From: Aphelocoma coerulescens
Taxonomy: Eukaryota; Chordata; Aves; Passeriformes; Corvidae
Direction: 5' to 3'
DNA: 64,000 nt
Assembly: GCF_041296385.1 (NCBI RefSeq)
Contig: NC_091013.1
Coordinates: forward strand, 67,301,563 to 67,365,562
Under the pieces are notes generated by a model that searched no databases, was not told the origin of the DNA, and saw only the letters and a program-made list of their open reading frames with translations. Of the stretch, positions 37,873 through 51,150 are shown piece by piece (the stretch's first letter is position 1; the number at the start of each line of letters is the position of its first letter). A program made the position numbers and the translations under genes.

Positions 37873-40800
37873 CCTCCAGTCATGTGCTGCAGGCACATGT
37901 GGAGTGCTCAGGCACTTACACATCCTGAAACATGTTTGTTTAGAGGTTCAAACTGTTCAGCATGGTTTGATACAAAATAATTTCAATCTTCCATCCTAGC
38001 ATGGAATTTCTTCTTATCACAGCCTCCCTTTGCAGGTGCTGTGCAGCAGTGCTGAGTGCTTTGTGTCCAGAGTGAATCATCTGGGATGGAAATTGTGGGC
38101 CCCGAGGGGCTCACATCAGGAGGCAGACTCATGGGTCTGCTTGGCATGCAGCTTTATGCTCCACTTTGCTACTTCATCCTACATGCTCTACTGCCCTGGT
38201 GCTGGAGAGCTGCAAGCAGGCTCTGGCACACACCAGCACTTCACCTGTCTGTTGATGGTGCCACACTGGAAAACTTTTTAGGAGAGACCACCTGCAGTCC
38301 TGCCTTGGGTTTTTGGAAGCTATTCAACATTATGTGACCACATTGCCAGGAAAACACATGGCCCAAACTTACAAGCTTAATAATCACTTTAGCCCTCAAC
38401 AGCAACTGATAGTGGCTTATCTTCTCAGTCTCCTCTATACTGCCTACTAAATGATAATCATAATAACAGCCCTAATTATGTTTCTGCTCAGAATATTTGT
38501 AGATAACCTTAACTCTTGATCTGTTTAATCTAGTTTTCCAGGTGGCAACAGATTTAAAAACAGGTTTTTAAACAAGATATGACTATTACATTTCTAATAA
38601 TAGGAGAGTGTGATCTCAACATTGCCTGTTATTTAGTGACACATGGTACAATCAGTTGACAGTGGTGGTTGTGAACACAAACGCATAAATACAAATTCAT
38701 TTTTTAGTTATTATCCATCTGTGTTGCCTTATTTAACTCTTTGCATATTGAATCAAATCTCTCTTTTTTTCTTTGCTGAAATATCAGTATTTAAGATACT
38801 TTTGGTTTTCAGATCCATTGCTTTGAAGCTCTTCCCCCAGGGAACCACTCAGCATTCCTGGGGAACACATACCTTTTTCATCCTGGCTCTTTTATCTCTT
38901 GCAGGAGTATCTGAAGCAGAGCCACACTCTCATGGGTTCAGCCCTCACTCTCCAGAGGTTCCCTGAAGCACAGTATTTGTGTCCAAGATCATAACATGAA
39001 TCATAAAAATGTTTTGAGGTCTGAGAAAAATGCTTTATAAGGAGAGCTAGGTCTGCTTATCCAAACCAAGGCTTAGTTGCAACCTGGTTATTGGCAAATG
39101 ACCATAATAGGTACTGCTGTCTCTAGGGAGGGCAAAACATCATATGGAAAGGGCTTTCAATTTGGTTGAGAACTCAGGCCAATGTACAGATGCAGAAATC
39201 AGAGACCTTCAGACCAGAAAGGCCAAAATATCAGGGGACAAATAAGGTTAACCAGTGGAACAAGCTATGGAAAGAAGTGATGGTTTTGCCATCTCTGAAT
39301 GGTTTTGCCATATCATTCTGAAAAATAAGCATTTAATCAGATCCAAGCATTGAACCCACCTAAGGGTGAGGAGGTACATCACCACAGGCTATTTCAGAAA
39401 AGGTGTCAGGTTTTCTTCATTTTTAGAATCTCAGAATCTCTTAACTAGGTGCATCATGCTATGATACTATGACTGAACAAACTCCATGTGCATCAGTGCT
39501 AGAGGGAATGTGTCCTTGCAGCTGGTACACTCCTTCTTTGTGTGGTTTAGAGTAACATGATAATAATTATTGATGATATTTTTCTTTCTCTAAAAGGCAC
39601 AATGCACATTACTGTACCACTCTTTCTCCCTGCCCTGCACCCAAATTCCTTCCATAAAACACTGCAATGTTGTACAAAACTGATGACCCCAGACTGGCTG
39701 CTGGAAAGGGCAATAATGAGTTTAATTTCTACAACTTTTCTGCCCCTAAGCACTCCTCTGAGCCCTCCTGTTATCCCATGCTGAGCTAACAAAATTCTTT
39801 GAGGTCTGTTCTAGACACACCATGCTTGTGGGATCTGGATTAATCTCCTTTAGGAGTGGCATGTGCAGAGCTGTGCTGGGGACTATCTTTGCTTTGTCCT
39901 TCAGGCTGAAGTTTTGAATAAAGGTTGTCTTAAATTATTGGAAATGAAATCCCCTACATGCATATCCCTCGAACACGGAAAAGTTAATGTGATTGTATTA
40001 GCTCTACTTCAGGCCTCAATTTGTAAAGCTTGTTACATTACATTCTTAAACAGAGGGAAATTTCATTTCACATGAAGTTTGCGATCTGGCCCCAGCTTGA
40101 TGTTTAGCTCAGTAAACAGCCCTCCCAGAAAAAAGATCTCAGAAACCCTGTTCTAAAGCCTTTTAGTGTGAACCACTTAAGCATCAGTCCAGATGCTGAA
40201 GGAAGTGCTTTCAGCTACCTCTGCTGCATCTGTGCCTTCCGGGACCTGTAAATTTTTAAACTTGTCTCAACACTAGTGACTCAGGCAGGCTAAGTCAGAC
40301 TCTCCTAATTGCTTATGCCTAATTCCCCTCAATGTACTGACTATGTGCTAGTTTGGGGTTAGGAAGCAGGATTTGTCAAGGCACTTGAAATTGTCCTGAC
40401 AGATATTGACGGGTCACTTAACCTTAATTTTTTATCATCTGTAGGCTAATACTGCTACACACTAGTCCTTAAACTAGTCCACACTAGTTTCCCACAGAAA
40501 TCTGGGTGGCTTCAATAAAAGTTTTCTGTGCACAGAAGCTGATTAGCGGGTCAAATGAAAGATTTGAGCATCTGAGCAATAGGAGTGCCACAAGGTCTCA
40601 GATCCCTTAGGGACTCTGCTAGTTACTGAGTGAGAGCTGGTCTTTGCACCACAGACCACAGCATCTCAAAACTGAGCAGCTCCTGCAGAAGTGAAAGTTT
40701 TTATGTCTGGAACAGAGGCAGCTGTGGCAGAGCTGAGACAACCTCCTCTCAAGCATCATGTTGTACTCTCAGGCCATATCTATTTTCCTGTGAAGCTGGA

Positions 40801-43450
40801 AGTCACAAGTTCTCAGCTATTATCAATCAGAATAGGTGGCTGAGGTGATGATGAAGAGGTACAGATGACTCTGGACCTTCCAGTCCTCCCAGCAGAAGGT
40901 TTATCCCAGTAAATTCCATTACCTTAGATTGGTCTGGAAGTGATAAGACCCTCTAAGTTAATTTTAAAAAATCTCTACTCTCTCTTTTAGGGAAGAAAAG
41001 AAGTAAGCATACTGTTTCAAAGATGAATTTCATTGTAGAGTTGCATTCTGTGTTTCTGTGCCTTTTGTTTTGTTTCCAATGCTTGGTATCTCCATTAACA
41101 TATGAGGTACAGGTCTGACAGACAGCTGCTATTCTTGGTCCTGTTGACACATTTCACTGTAGTAAAATGACAGTCACAGCTGTGACTTCTTATAAGAAAA
41201 TGGCCTAAATATAAAATAAAGGCTGGGTCAGTAAAACCACAACAGTTAAAAAGTGGCTGGGACTAATAGCTTGACTGGAAACAGGTCTAGGCTTGATGAA
41301 GCAAATGAGAGAGGCTGCTGCTGCTTTCCCTGTCTTCCAAATAAGAATAGAGTCAGACTTTCCAAGAAAACATTTCCCTTCAAGGAGTGAGCCTTCAGGC
41401 ACCTGTGGGCTCAGTTCCTGGATGTGCCCATGTACAGTGCAGAAACAGACTGAGTTATGGCAGGAAGATAACAAAGTGACTATGTGCACCCACAGTTTTG
41501 CTCTCTTTTTATGAGAAGTTAGTCACACTTTACAGTAGAGTGAATTCATTAATAGATCAAGAAATTATTCTTACACCTTTTAATAAATGACTAATTTTGT
41601 AGAGTCCAACAGGTTCTGAGTCACTTATCAGAAGAACTTGCAACCAGCTTTAACACACTCTCTGTCTGTAAAACTGCTTTAAAGTCTTACTGTTCATGTC
41701 TGCAGAAGTGTTTATGGACCATTCTATAGCCATGTCTAAAAGAGAGGCTGAAAAAATTGATGGCCTAGTTTTTATGCAGGCTTCAACACCATGGGTCCCT
41801 GAATTCTGTATCCACCCCTGCTATTGACTCACTGAATAGTGCTGTTTGACAAGTCATTTCATTTTCTTTACTCATGGGCCCCCAACATCAGTGATCTGGG
41901 GATCGATTACAAGGGGTCCAAAATTCCTTTAATATAAATAAAAGCTCAAATTTGGGGCTGTGGTGAAAATTCCTGTGTTACCTGAGGACATTGCAGAGCT
42001 ATTTTACAAAGTGGATCTATTAGTCTAACACTCTTCAGCTCAAACCTAAACAGTAAAGCTGTTCTCCCATTCACCACATGCAACAGAAATTTTGGATACT
42101 CTGAGCAGTTTGCTGTAACTATGGCACAGGAAAAAGCTGGATGTAGGATTCTTCTTCTGCTCTGACCCTTTTGCCTAAATATTAGACATTTGAAAAGGCT
42201 GTAGGTTCTCTACATGCCTTTTGCCAGTATCAGACATGAATATACTGTGGAGGAGGAGAAACAAGGGCAAGGGATTTCAGGGAAAAGTTGAAGAGAAGCA
42301 CCACAGGAGACAAATCCTGGAGGAGTAATGTAGCTTGCTTCCATACCAACACCACACCAGAGTGGAAGTCCTTGTCTTTCCCTGCAAATGTTGGCCTAAG
42401 CCAACATCCCCCAAAACCTTTCAGCCAAATGTGCGACCCTTCAGGCGTGGGAACAGGCTTCCCCATGCAACCTGCTTATCTAAAAAAGGGGACCCAGGTA
42501 AAAGTTCAGCAGGTGCAAGGGACTGGCTAGATCTGGTCTTTGTGGAGCATGTGTAACACCACAGGGGCTTGCTGGGGCTCCATCTCCACAAATGAGCTTA
42601 AGAAGGGGTGCACCAAATGAGCAGCCAAACCTGTTGTGAGCAGAGTGAAAGTTGGGGCTTTGCTTTTCATAGTACCTTGTTCTTGAGTGGTATTAGCAGC
42701 AGGTCCTCCAAGTGGCCAAGGTCAAATCTTTCTCCCATAGTTCAGCTCTGGCCAAACTTATGATAATGGGAGATGCACAGCACAATAGCTTTGAGGTGCC
42801 CTGAACTCTGAGGGTACCATTTAGAGCCAGCCTTAAGTCCAGGGCTGGCTACAAACACAGAAATATGTGACCCAGCCTCCTTACCTGTGTAGCCCCGTCC
42901 TCCCACACAAGGTTCTCCTTCTGCTGACAAGGAGCACGAACAGAGTGAGCCCTGCAGGATCAGATCCCGCCACTCAAGAGTGTACTCTTCATTTTAAGTA
43001 GAGTCTCACTAAGGGAAATCAGTACCAAACAGCAAAAAAATCAAAGAATTGTGCTTTGTAAGAGACATGAATAGCCTGCTTTATGTAAGCTTCTTCAGTA
43101 GTGTGGGAACTGCTCTGCCTTACCCTATCTCTGCTGTGTATCTTCTCTTTGCAGCAGAGGAGTATTAATTGGCAGAATAGCTAAGATTTCTTCCATTGTT
43201 CTAAAAAAGTAAAAATTATTTGAGAGGTCTTTTCACCCCGTTAACTAGTGTAACAACCTATATCCTAGTGCCTGTGTGACATTTCATGTTCCTGCAACCA
43301 CTCAGGCTGGTGCCAGTAAAGTGACATTGCAAACACATGGCAAGAAAGATGCAGGGATTGTCCCCAGCCAGATCCTGTGGAGAGTGCGGATTCATGTGGA
43401 GCCTGCTTTGCAGATTAAGCTGCTCTCATCTGCCTTACTTTGAGCACAGT
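37873..43450. other. Unique non-coding sequence
   Basis: About 5.6 kb with no recognised gene, RNA gene or well-preserved transposon. A possible CR1 tail trace (GAATCTCAGAATCTC) lies near 39426, too short to call. The open frames (60-107 codons) lack family resemblance. Confidence 0.55.
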
Positions 43451-43516
43451 GATTAGCCTAGAGGATCTCCAGAGGTCCCTTACAAATTCAAAGATTCAGT
43501 AATGGTTCTGTGATCT
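43451..43516 (+). mobile_element. CR1 3'-end fragment, sense
   Basis: The last ~65 bases of a CR1 in plus orientation: GAGGATCTCCAGAGGTCCCT, then a degraded stretch, then TGGTTCTGTGATCTGG, which is the tail. It is extremely 5'-truncated and non-coding. Confidence 0.8.
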
Positions 43517-44304
43517 GGAAAAGTCTACCAAACACTGGGAAACCACGTAAAATGGACAATTTTCCCCATGCTGGTTTTGTGACCTCACCCCTTAGTTGGT
43601 GTTTTGCTGGTGTGTGTTTTGGGGTTTTTGGGGGGTTGGTTTTGTTTTATTTATTTTACTAAAAATAAAATGAAATTAAACATTTGGTTTTTGATTGAGT
43701 TCAATGCTCTTTTCAAAAGGAAATTTAAATATTTCAGTTTTTTATTTTGGCAAGAAAGCCTTCAAAATATTGGGTTTGGCTTCATCTGTGTTCTGCCATT
43801 GAACTCCAAAATCAATTATTTGCATAGCCCTAAGTGTAAGGTAAATCTCATCAATCTCCATAAAGTAGAGAAACTTAGCAACCAAACTTTTTCAATGAAA
43901 GGATATATTTACTGTTAGAGGCGCAATACGCTAAGAATTTTCCGGCATTTACAAGTCCTCAAATTCTGCAAAGTGTGTGAAAACCAATACTGGAAGTCAA
44001 AGGAGCTCATGTGCTGTAATCTCATAAGAGAAACTACAAATATAACCTCTGGAACTAAATATCTCCCTTTAGATGTTTTCTTCTTGAGCCTGCATCTGCC
44101 GCTAAGAGAGAAGTAAATAGAAATCTCCTGTAACAAATGTATCCCTGCCACAATCTTTTAGTTAGGATCAGAAGCATGCAATAAGAGAGTTTGATCGAAG
44201 GCTAGTGCCATGGACTATCTTTAAAAAGGTCAGAGAGAGGAAGTGAGGAGGCGGGGCTTCCACTTCGGGTGAAAGAGTGGCTTGAGAGTATGAAGCTTTG
44301 CTAT
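43517..44304. other. Unique non-coding sequence
   Basis: No gene recognised. The start is G/T-rich (43600-43645), followed by AT-rich sequence. A 104-codon frame at 43604-43918 is aromatic- and Lys-rich because of this composition and is not credible as a gene. Confidence 0.55.
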
Positions 44305-45325
44305 GAACCAGTCAATTGATTATTGGTCAGGATCATCCCAGCCCTAGTCCCTGGGAAGACAATGGAGCAAATTCTTCTGGGAGCCACATCCAGACACATG
44401 AAGGAGAGAAAGATGACTGGGCTGGCATCTTGATCATAGAAATACCATCACTTAATCATAGAACAATTGAATATCCTGAGCTGGAAGGGACCCACAGGGA
44501 TCATCAAAGCCAAACCCCTGCTCTGCACAGGACAACCACAATTCATGTGCCTGGACATGACTTCCAGGAGAAGCCCCAGTACCAAGGGAGAGTCATGTCT
44601 GACCTGTCTGAATGTGTTCTTTGGTGAGATAACTGGCTCAGAAAACAGAAGCCTATTAGCAAGGCTTTAAACACACTGTCCCATAGCACCATTGTGCTCC
44701 AATTGGGAAGGTCTGGACTTGGTGGATGAACCACAGTGCTGGTGAAAAAATCTGTCTGAGCTTTCCCACTGAAAGAATAAAGGCCAATAGCTTGAACTGA
44801 TCACCAGTTATAAGTGACATTCATTAGTGTTTGATAGAGGGGCTGATACTGTTTGATATCTTTATTAATAACATGTATGATGGAGCTGAGTGAACTCACA
44901 GCAAGTATAGAAATGACACCAAAGTGCGGAGAGGAAATAGAAAGTAGGGCTCCTATTCAGTGGTGTGTCAGCAAGCTGATGAAACAAGCTGGCAGAAACC
45001 TCATGAAGTTTAATGAAGATGAGTGTAAGTGTGTAATAATCCCAACCAGCACTACGGGCTGCGGACAAACTGCCTGGAAAGCAGCTCTACGAACAGCAAC
45101 CTGGGGGTCCAGGAGGACAACAAGTTTGGGTGAAGAAGGTCAGGAGGCTCCTGAGCTGCATCAGCAGATGCCAGGGGGTTCAGGGAAGTGATTTTCCTCT
45201 GCACTCGGTACTTGTAAAACTGTTTCTGTAGAACTGGATCAGGTTGTCCAAAGAGGCTTGGGAAATCTACATCCTTGGATATAATCAGATCTTGACTGTA
45301 CAGGAACCCCCATCCTCATAATCTA
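44305..45325 (+). mobile_element. CR1 retrotransposon, sense, interrupted by an antisense CR1
   Basis: CR1 reverse-transcriptase sequence in plus orientation, in two blocks. The first (to about 44430) carries CCTGGGAAGACAATGGAGC and codes for KTMEQILLGA-like residues, then SRHMKERK. The second resumes at about 44578 (ACCAAGGGAGAGTCATG, then GAGATAACTGGCTCAG). It continues through sequence coding for a degraded LFDIFINNM block near 44850-44875 and ends in a rearranged 3' region (AATCTACATCCTTGG). The FADD region reads approximately RNDTK, so the catalytic pair is degraded. Many stops are present, and the element is old and dead. The left edge is uncertain. Confidence 0.85.
44434..44577 (-). 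mobile_element. CR1 3'-end fragment nested in the sense CR1
   Basis: Antisense CR1 3' end: tail-like ATCATAGAACAATTGAATAT, then CCTGAGCTGGAAGGGACCCA, GATCATC and CTGCACAGGACAACC. Host CR1 coding sequence lies on both sides, so this copy inserted into the older sense CR1. The boundaries are estimated to within about 10 bases. Confidence 0.8.
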
Positions 45326-47377
45326 GTTTAGAAGTTGGCTCTCCTTTCAGTACAGGGCAGGATGAGGTGACTGCAGTGGTCTCTACAGCCCAATTTTTAA
45401 AAATTAATTTCTACTTAATTTTTCCATCAGGTATTGTTGTTTGAGGCCCCAGTTACAGTGTTATTTCAAATGGCTGATGGTTTTTGAGGATGAAGTGCTC
45501 ACAGATGTAGAGAGTAAGCAATGCATACAGCCCTCTCTTCATTGTATAAGTTTATTCTTGCCTAGAAAAGCACTGAATGCCTAAGTACATCCTTGAGCTG
45601 CCTTACAGACTGAGCAAAGTGCACCAAAGGTGGTGAAAGACATTCTGGACCAGTCTGAGGAGGTTCAAATTATCACTTCCCACTGCCTGGGAAAGAGCTC
45701 TATTTACCAGGTTATCTGTTACTCTTGGTGGAGGCACTGGGAATGAAACCAAGAGGTCTCTAGGAAACTGAGGCATTTCCAGCCCACACGATTGTTGGAT
45801 CAAGCCTTTAGTGCTGTCTGAATGACATATATCTGAAGTGCTCAGATGAGTAGCAAATGAAGCATATTTTAGCACAGTACTGCAAAAATGTCAGTGACAC
45901 TTGATAAGCTCATCTGTCAAGCAAAAAGAAAAATCAGCAATAGCTCTTGAGAAAAAAATGCTCTTTTACATCTACAAAAAACTCCACATGCCTGTGCTTT
46001 ATATCCTTAAAACTAATTTTCCTTGGTTTTAAAGTGTTAAAAAGAATTCTAAGACTTTAGCTCACAAAGAAATTAATAATTTTCTTTTTAATAATCAGTT
46101 ATGGCATTAGTCATCTCTTCTGATTCACAGTGAAAGCTACAGGGTGCAGTGGGATGTATTTACCCAGAGAGGTGTTGAATTTGTCAGACATGTAGACTTT
46201 TTAAAGTATTATTACTTTAAGTTTTATATGTGCAGGAAGAAAGGCACAAAGGTTTCAAAACTGGAAATGGCTGAGTACAGCAAAACAAACAGTGTCAGAA
46301 AGAAAATTCTTCAGAAAGTCCTGGCCCTTCTTACGTCAAAGGTCTCTTGTGGGTTTTTCTGCACATCTGTATCTCCTTTAAAACTTCCAGGAATGACAGC
46401 TCTGGCCCTCCTTCTCTTGGCAGGAACCTCCTAGAGGATGTCTCTCAACCATGGCTCATCAGGATATTTTCCTTGTTTTCCTGTGCTTTCTCTGCTAGCT
46501 GCTACAGATTGCTCAGTGTTCACTTTCCTGGCTGTGCAGGAGTTCAGTGCTGGCAACACGGGTGAGATTGCCTTATTCAAATAACTCCCAGTTGGGTATG
46601 TAACTTCTGGGAACCAGGCTTAAAGACTCTGTGAAGGTACACATTCCCACCCTCTTTCAGGAGTGCCATAACCACTAGGTTCAGATACAGGTATACCTCT
46701 GAAGCTAAACTGGCCTTTTCCATGTATGTGTGGGTTTGAAGAGGAACAAAAAATTGCTTCCAGCTATATATAGTATGGAAAAACAGCTAAATAAAAACTA
46801 CTCATAAGACTTAATTGTCTGAAGGAAAAGAAACCTGTGGAAATGAAGTAAATTCTAAAGCATAGATTGTGTCGCAATCAGTTGGAGAAAAAAGATACTG
46901 AAAACTGAAAATAGACACTGTCTTTTGTGCTTCTTCTCAGCTTCTTCACAGTCAAAGGAGTCAGAATAGTCACTTTAACCACACTGAGAAGGTGATTCGA
47001 ACACAAGTCTTTGGTCTCACCTTCTGGTCTCGCCCTCAAGTTGTCACTTGTCTCCTCAGAGCAGTGTGGTTAAATGTGTCCCACCTCTCTGCTTGGTCCC
47101 ATGCTTCAGTCAATGTCTTAAAAGGGATTTGTTTGGGCTTTTTTTTGTTGTCTGCTCCAAAGGAGAGCAGTACCCTCTGAATTTATATACTCTAAACACT
47201 ACAGATCTGAGCTCAAATTAAGAAAGAGGCTGAACTGGATTACAGCTAATAAGTAAATCCCTGATCGAGTCAAGTTAGCAAATCACCTTTAAAACAGTAT
47301 ATATCTGTAAAATGCCTCAAGCATTCAAGGTTTAGACCTTCAGTTTTACTTGTACTGTTATTCTTAAATGGACCCAG
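45326..47377. other. Unique non-coding sequence
   Basis: About 2 kb with no recognised gene or repeat. Confidence 0.55.
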
Positions 47378-47474
47378 CTTTTCTTTTTCTTTTTCTTTTT
47401 CTTTTTCTTTTTCTTTTTCTTTTCCTTTTTCTTTTTCTTCTTTTTCTTTTCCTTTTTCTTTTTTCTTCTCTTTT
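47378..47474. repeat. (CTTTTT)n polypyrimidine microsatellite
   Basis: About 97 bases of almost pure C/T on the plus strand. Hexamer CTTTTT units are nearly perfect in the left half, and the right half is degenerate (TTTTCC, CTTCTTT). The minus strand is pure purine, which produces spurious Lys/Glu-rich reading frames. Such mirror-like polypurine tracts can adopt triplex DNA in principle. Confidence 0.95.
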
Positions 47475-50280
47475 ACCTGTGTTATATTTTTTAAGTTTGT
47501 CTCTATTCCCATGCAGACATTTTAGCTGGTTAGTCAGTTGAAAAACTGTACCTGAAATTTTGTAGTAGCTCAAAAGCTTGCAAAGAAGGTTAATGCTTAT
47601 AAAAGTGAAAGAGCAACAGCACTGGCCTGACTCATACCCTGTAGGAGTAGGTGCTAGCATAAACCTCCCTACGTATATCTGCTGGTTCATCTCTGTCCTT
47701 TTACCAAGCTGCAGTCTATATTAACTCATTGCAGTGCAGTAATTGCAAGTTTTGTTTAGAGAGTCTTTCTTTTCCCGGCTGAAATCAGTTTTTTCAGCAA
47801 CTACTGAACTGGATTTTTACCATCAGCAGTTTTTATTACTATATACAATTAGAGTGCTTGAGCCAAAATATGACAGATTTTCAGTTAAAAATTACTATAT
47901 GTGTTAGTAAATGTATAGCTCACCAAGCCCTTGCCAGATTTGGGGTGGATGTGGTATTTGCATGCAGTATGTTCCCTGCCCCTCTAGTCTCTGTTGTGCA
48001 CTACAGACACAGCCTGACTTGTGACAGAAGCTCTCTCTCGAGAATCTGATCAAAAGGAGCATTTCTGCCCAAGCACGTCAGAGATGGGGGGAATACACTC
48101 ATACAGGGAGTGCCCTGCCATGCCTCTGCTTTGCATGGGGCTGCAGCAGTGCACAGGCAGGTGACACTCAGTTGGCCCCCTCCCCATGCAGAGGGTTCTG
48201 GATGTCAGGCCATGCCAGGCCAGTCATGACATTTGGCTTGAACCTATATTCTTCCTCCTGCTGGCACTGACCAGCGAGGAATATTTATTGCGAATGCCGC
48301 TGTGCTGCTCTGGTCTGTGTCCAAGAGACAAAAACAGGAGGAGGACCAGAAATCCTGTGCTTTGCTTTGAAAGTTCCTCCATGGTTGCATTTCCTCTCCA
48401 ACAGGCGCCTAAAGGAGATGAGATGAGCATATGTTTATGTTTCCCAGTTATTTTCTGAAATGGTCTTCACTTGGAATGCTCATTCCAGCCTCATTAGTGA
48501 ATTTTTATTTTGCTACTCAATGTGTTCAAAGTCATTTTCCCTCCTCCCCATTCCTGTTTTCTCTTCTTTTTTTTTAAATTTCTTTTGTGGTGCAAACACA
48601 AGTTTTTGTAATTACTTTACTGCGACAATTCAAAAGTTTGCCTTTCCGCCTGACTTCCTAAGTCCCTGTAGAACTGGTCTAGAGTGTGGAAATCCAGTTT
48701 TGAGAAAGCTGGTGTAACAAAGGCTGCTTGTTTAGGGCACTTTGGGGTTCAGGAAGACCAAGGGCCCAGATCACTAACAGGAGTGAGGTAACTAAATGAT
48801 TTTGACAGTCTTATCTAGACATAGTATGGTATCTGGAGCTGTGCAGTACCACAGCATATAATGGGAGACAAAGTGGAAGAATCTTGTCCAAGGTCACCTG
48901 AGATACTGCTGAATTTGTAAACCATTCATGCACTTAAAAAAATCCCAAACAAACAAACATGCAAAGGGCTGGAATTGTTCTTAGCTGAACTGTGAACAGC
49001 CTACTCCAGCATTACCTTGATTTTCTCATACTGATAACATCTACAAGACCAGGGTGTTGGAAATGAGAGCAGATAATTTTTCAAAAACAACAAAAAAATT
49101 ACATTCATCAATTTGCAAGCGATATAACTTTTTCTGTTATTTTGCCTTCAAATTAAAAACACTTGTCGGGCATATTTCCAGCATAGCATGAGGTGAATTA
49201 GTAGCAAGATTATGATGAACATAAAGAAAACACTGTCAGGTTCAATTCTGCTCTATATTTGGGGTTTGGGAAAAAAAGCCAACAAAACAGGGCACCAAAA
49301 CCAATGGAAAGATTTATGGCTGGTTTGTTTCTCCACTTCAACAAAAATGGTTAAGGAAAATGAGAATGCAAACACTCCTGGAGGGGCGACCAGGACTCAC
49401 ACTGCAGCTCTGTGTTGGTGCAGAGGTTCCCCAGCCATGGGATGAGATCCTCCTGGAATGCAGACCACTGCAAAGTCTACGTGACCCAGGACGGGTTCAG
49501 CAGCTATGGCTTCCTCTGACGTTACCTCTCCTTCCCTCCCCAAAAATTAGGTCTATAGGCACCTGTCTGAAAAACACGTCTTAAAAAAGCTGCTTGGCTA
49601 GCAGCCACCTTCTCCTCTGGGAGAAACAAGGGAGAAGGGAGGGGAAGCTTTTGCAGTGAAATTTAAGCATGAGATTTGAGTGCTTGTTAATAACAATCAA
49701 ACCAGCTGTAGCCCTGCAGCTGTGAGCCCACTGTGCAGGCAGCACCACCCATAATATGTGACCTCCAAGCAAGCCCCCAGAAAGCAGCATGGTCTGCTGG
49801 GGACAGCCACTGGTGACAACAGCCCAGGGTTTGCAGCAGCAAAATGTTTCTCTCATCAGCAGATACTGGTATGTTAAACCTGACAGTCACAGTGTTTATG
49901 AGAGGCAGAGAGAAAGTGGTGAGGAGAACAACATTCCAGTGCTTTGGAGACCACACTCAGCCTCCTTAAGCGTTTTCCTCTGTAAAAATAGTGACTGATC
50001 ACTGGGGTTGCATAAGTGGGTCAAGCTATATTATTCAAGTCCAATTTTAATGAGCTGAGCCCTTGCAGTCAGTCAGTCAGTCCATGGCCATCCTGTAATC
50101 AGGCATGGTTATTTTAAAAGCTGACGGCTCTGGTGGTGCAGAGGCGGACATCAATTCAGCCACTGTACCTTTCCCAGTCCCTGCCAAGCATCCCAAGGTG
50201 GGCCAGGGATGCACTAATTAAAAGAAAATACAGCAACTTCCAAACCCAGGATGCTACAAAAAAGACATTAAGGAATCTGC
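47475..50280. other. Unique non-coding sequence
   Basis: About 2.8 kb with no recognised gene. A small (CAGT)4 run lies at 50066-50083. The open frames are short and unrelated to known families. Confidence 0.55.
50066..50083. repeat. (CAGT)4 microsatellite
   Basis: Four-base units CAGT repeated about four times. Confidence 0.85.
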
Positions 50281-51150
50281 TCCATAACCATAAGTGAGCA
50301 ATTTAAAAGACAAATTCAGAGTCCTAGGGCGGAGAGAGCCAAATGTTCCTTTTCCTGTCATCAAATGTTATTTACTCTAATGTGCAAACAATGAACAGAA
50401 GCCTTTTTTCCCCTCCCGAACTGTGTAAATTACTGTTTAAAAGACTTTTCCAGTGCTGCTGATCAAGTCCATGCACAGAGCTAAAATACAGCCCACCACA
50501 CTGTGGCCTTTATTCCTCTTAATACCTGACGCCCTTCTTCAGTGAAATCCACAAACTAGACTTCTTGTTATTTGTTAAAGAGAGCCTTTTGTCTTCTCAG
50601 CACGCACCATCAATCTGATCCTTTAAAGATTGCATGCACTAGTCAATTCACCACCCTGAAAGTGTATTCAGAAGAGCTTAGCAAGAGCAGTAAATAAGGT
50701 GTTTTGCTCAAGCTGTTAATTATATCCAGGACAGGCTGGGAAATTCTTCACGATAATCGTCAATATTGAGTGCTTGAAAAATAGCTGCTCGGGATACTCT
50801 CCTGCAATTATCACCAATGTATGTGAATGAGAATCATGTATGCCAACAATCACCCCATTACTTGACAAATCAAGACATTAAAAATCAGCTCAGTGAGATG
50901 CAATTTTGCTTGTCTGGCTCATCCTTCACATATTATGGTGAGCAGCCTGGAAATAATAATAATGAAGAATAAGATCTGTTGTGTTACCACTCTGAAGGTC
51001 ACTTGAAAGCAGTTATTTCATGCAACGCTGCCAATAGAATGTGTTTATATTCTGTTGCAGACTCAACAATATCAAGGCTATCATATTTTGGATGGTGTTT
51101 TAATGGCAGCAAAGAGGGCTTCATTTTATAGTAGAAGCACCTTAAAAACG
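50281..51150. promoter_or_regulatory. Candidate conserved non-coding element (enhancer-like)
   Basis: About 870 bases free of recognisable transposons and of long frames. They are dense in AT-rich transcription-factor-like words: TTAATTA (50716-50722), CGATAATCG near 50751, CAATTATC near 50805, and ATTA cores. The low-repeat, mixed-composition texture resembles deeply conserved developmental enhancers. This is an impression from sequence texture only; conservation was not tested. It lies about 4 kb left of the CpG island at 54930-55320. Confidence 0.3.

Noticed and set aside
39424..39475. CR1 tail-like GAATCTCAGAATCTC
   Set aside because: Too short, and no adjoining CR1 3'-UTR similarity.
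47270..47690. Two minus-strand frames rich in Lys, Glu and Arg
   Set aside because: They are the translation of the polypurine strand of the (CTTTTT)n microsatellite; no real protein is implied.
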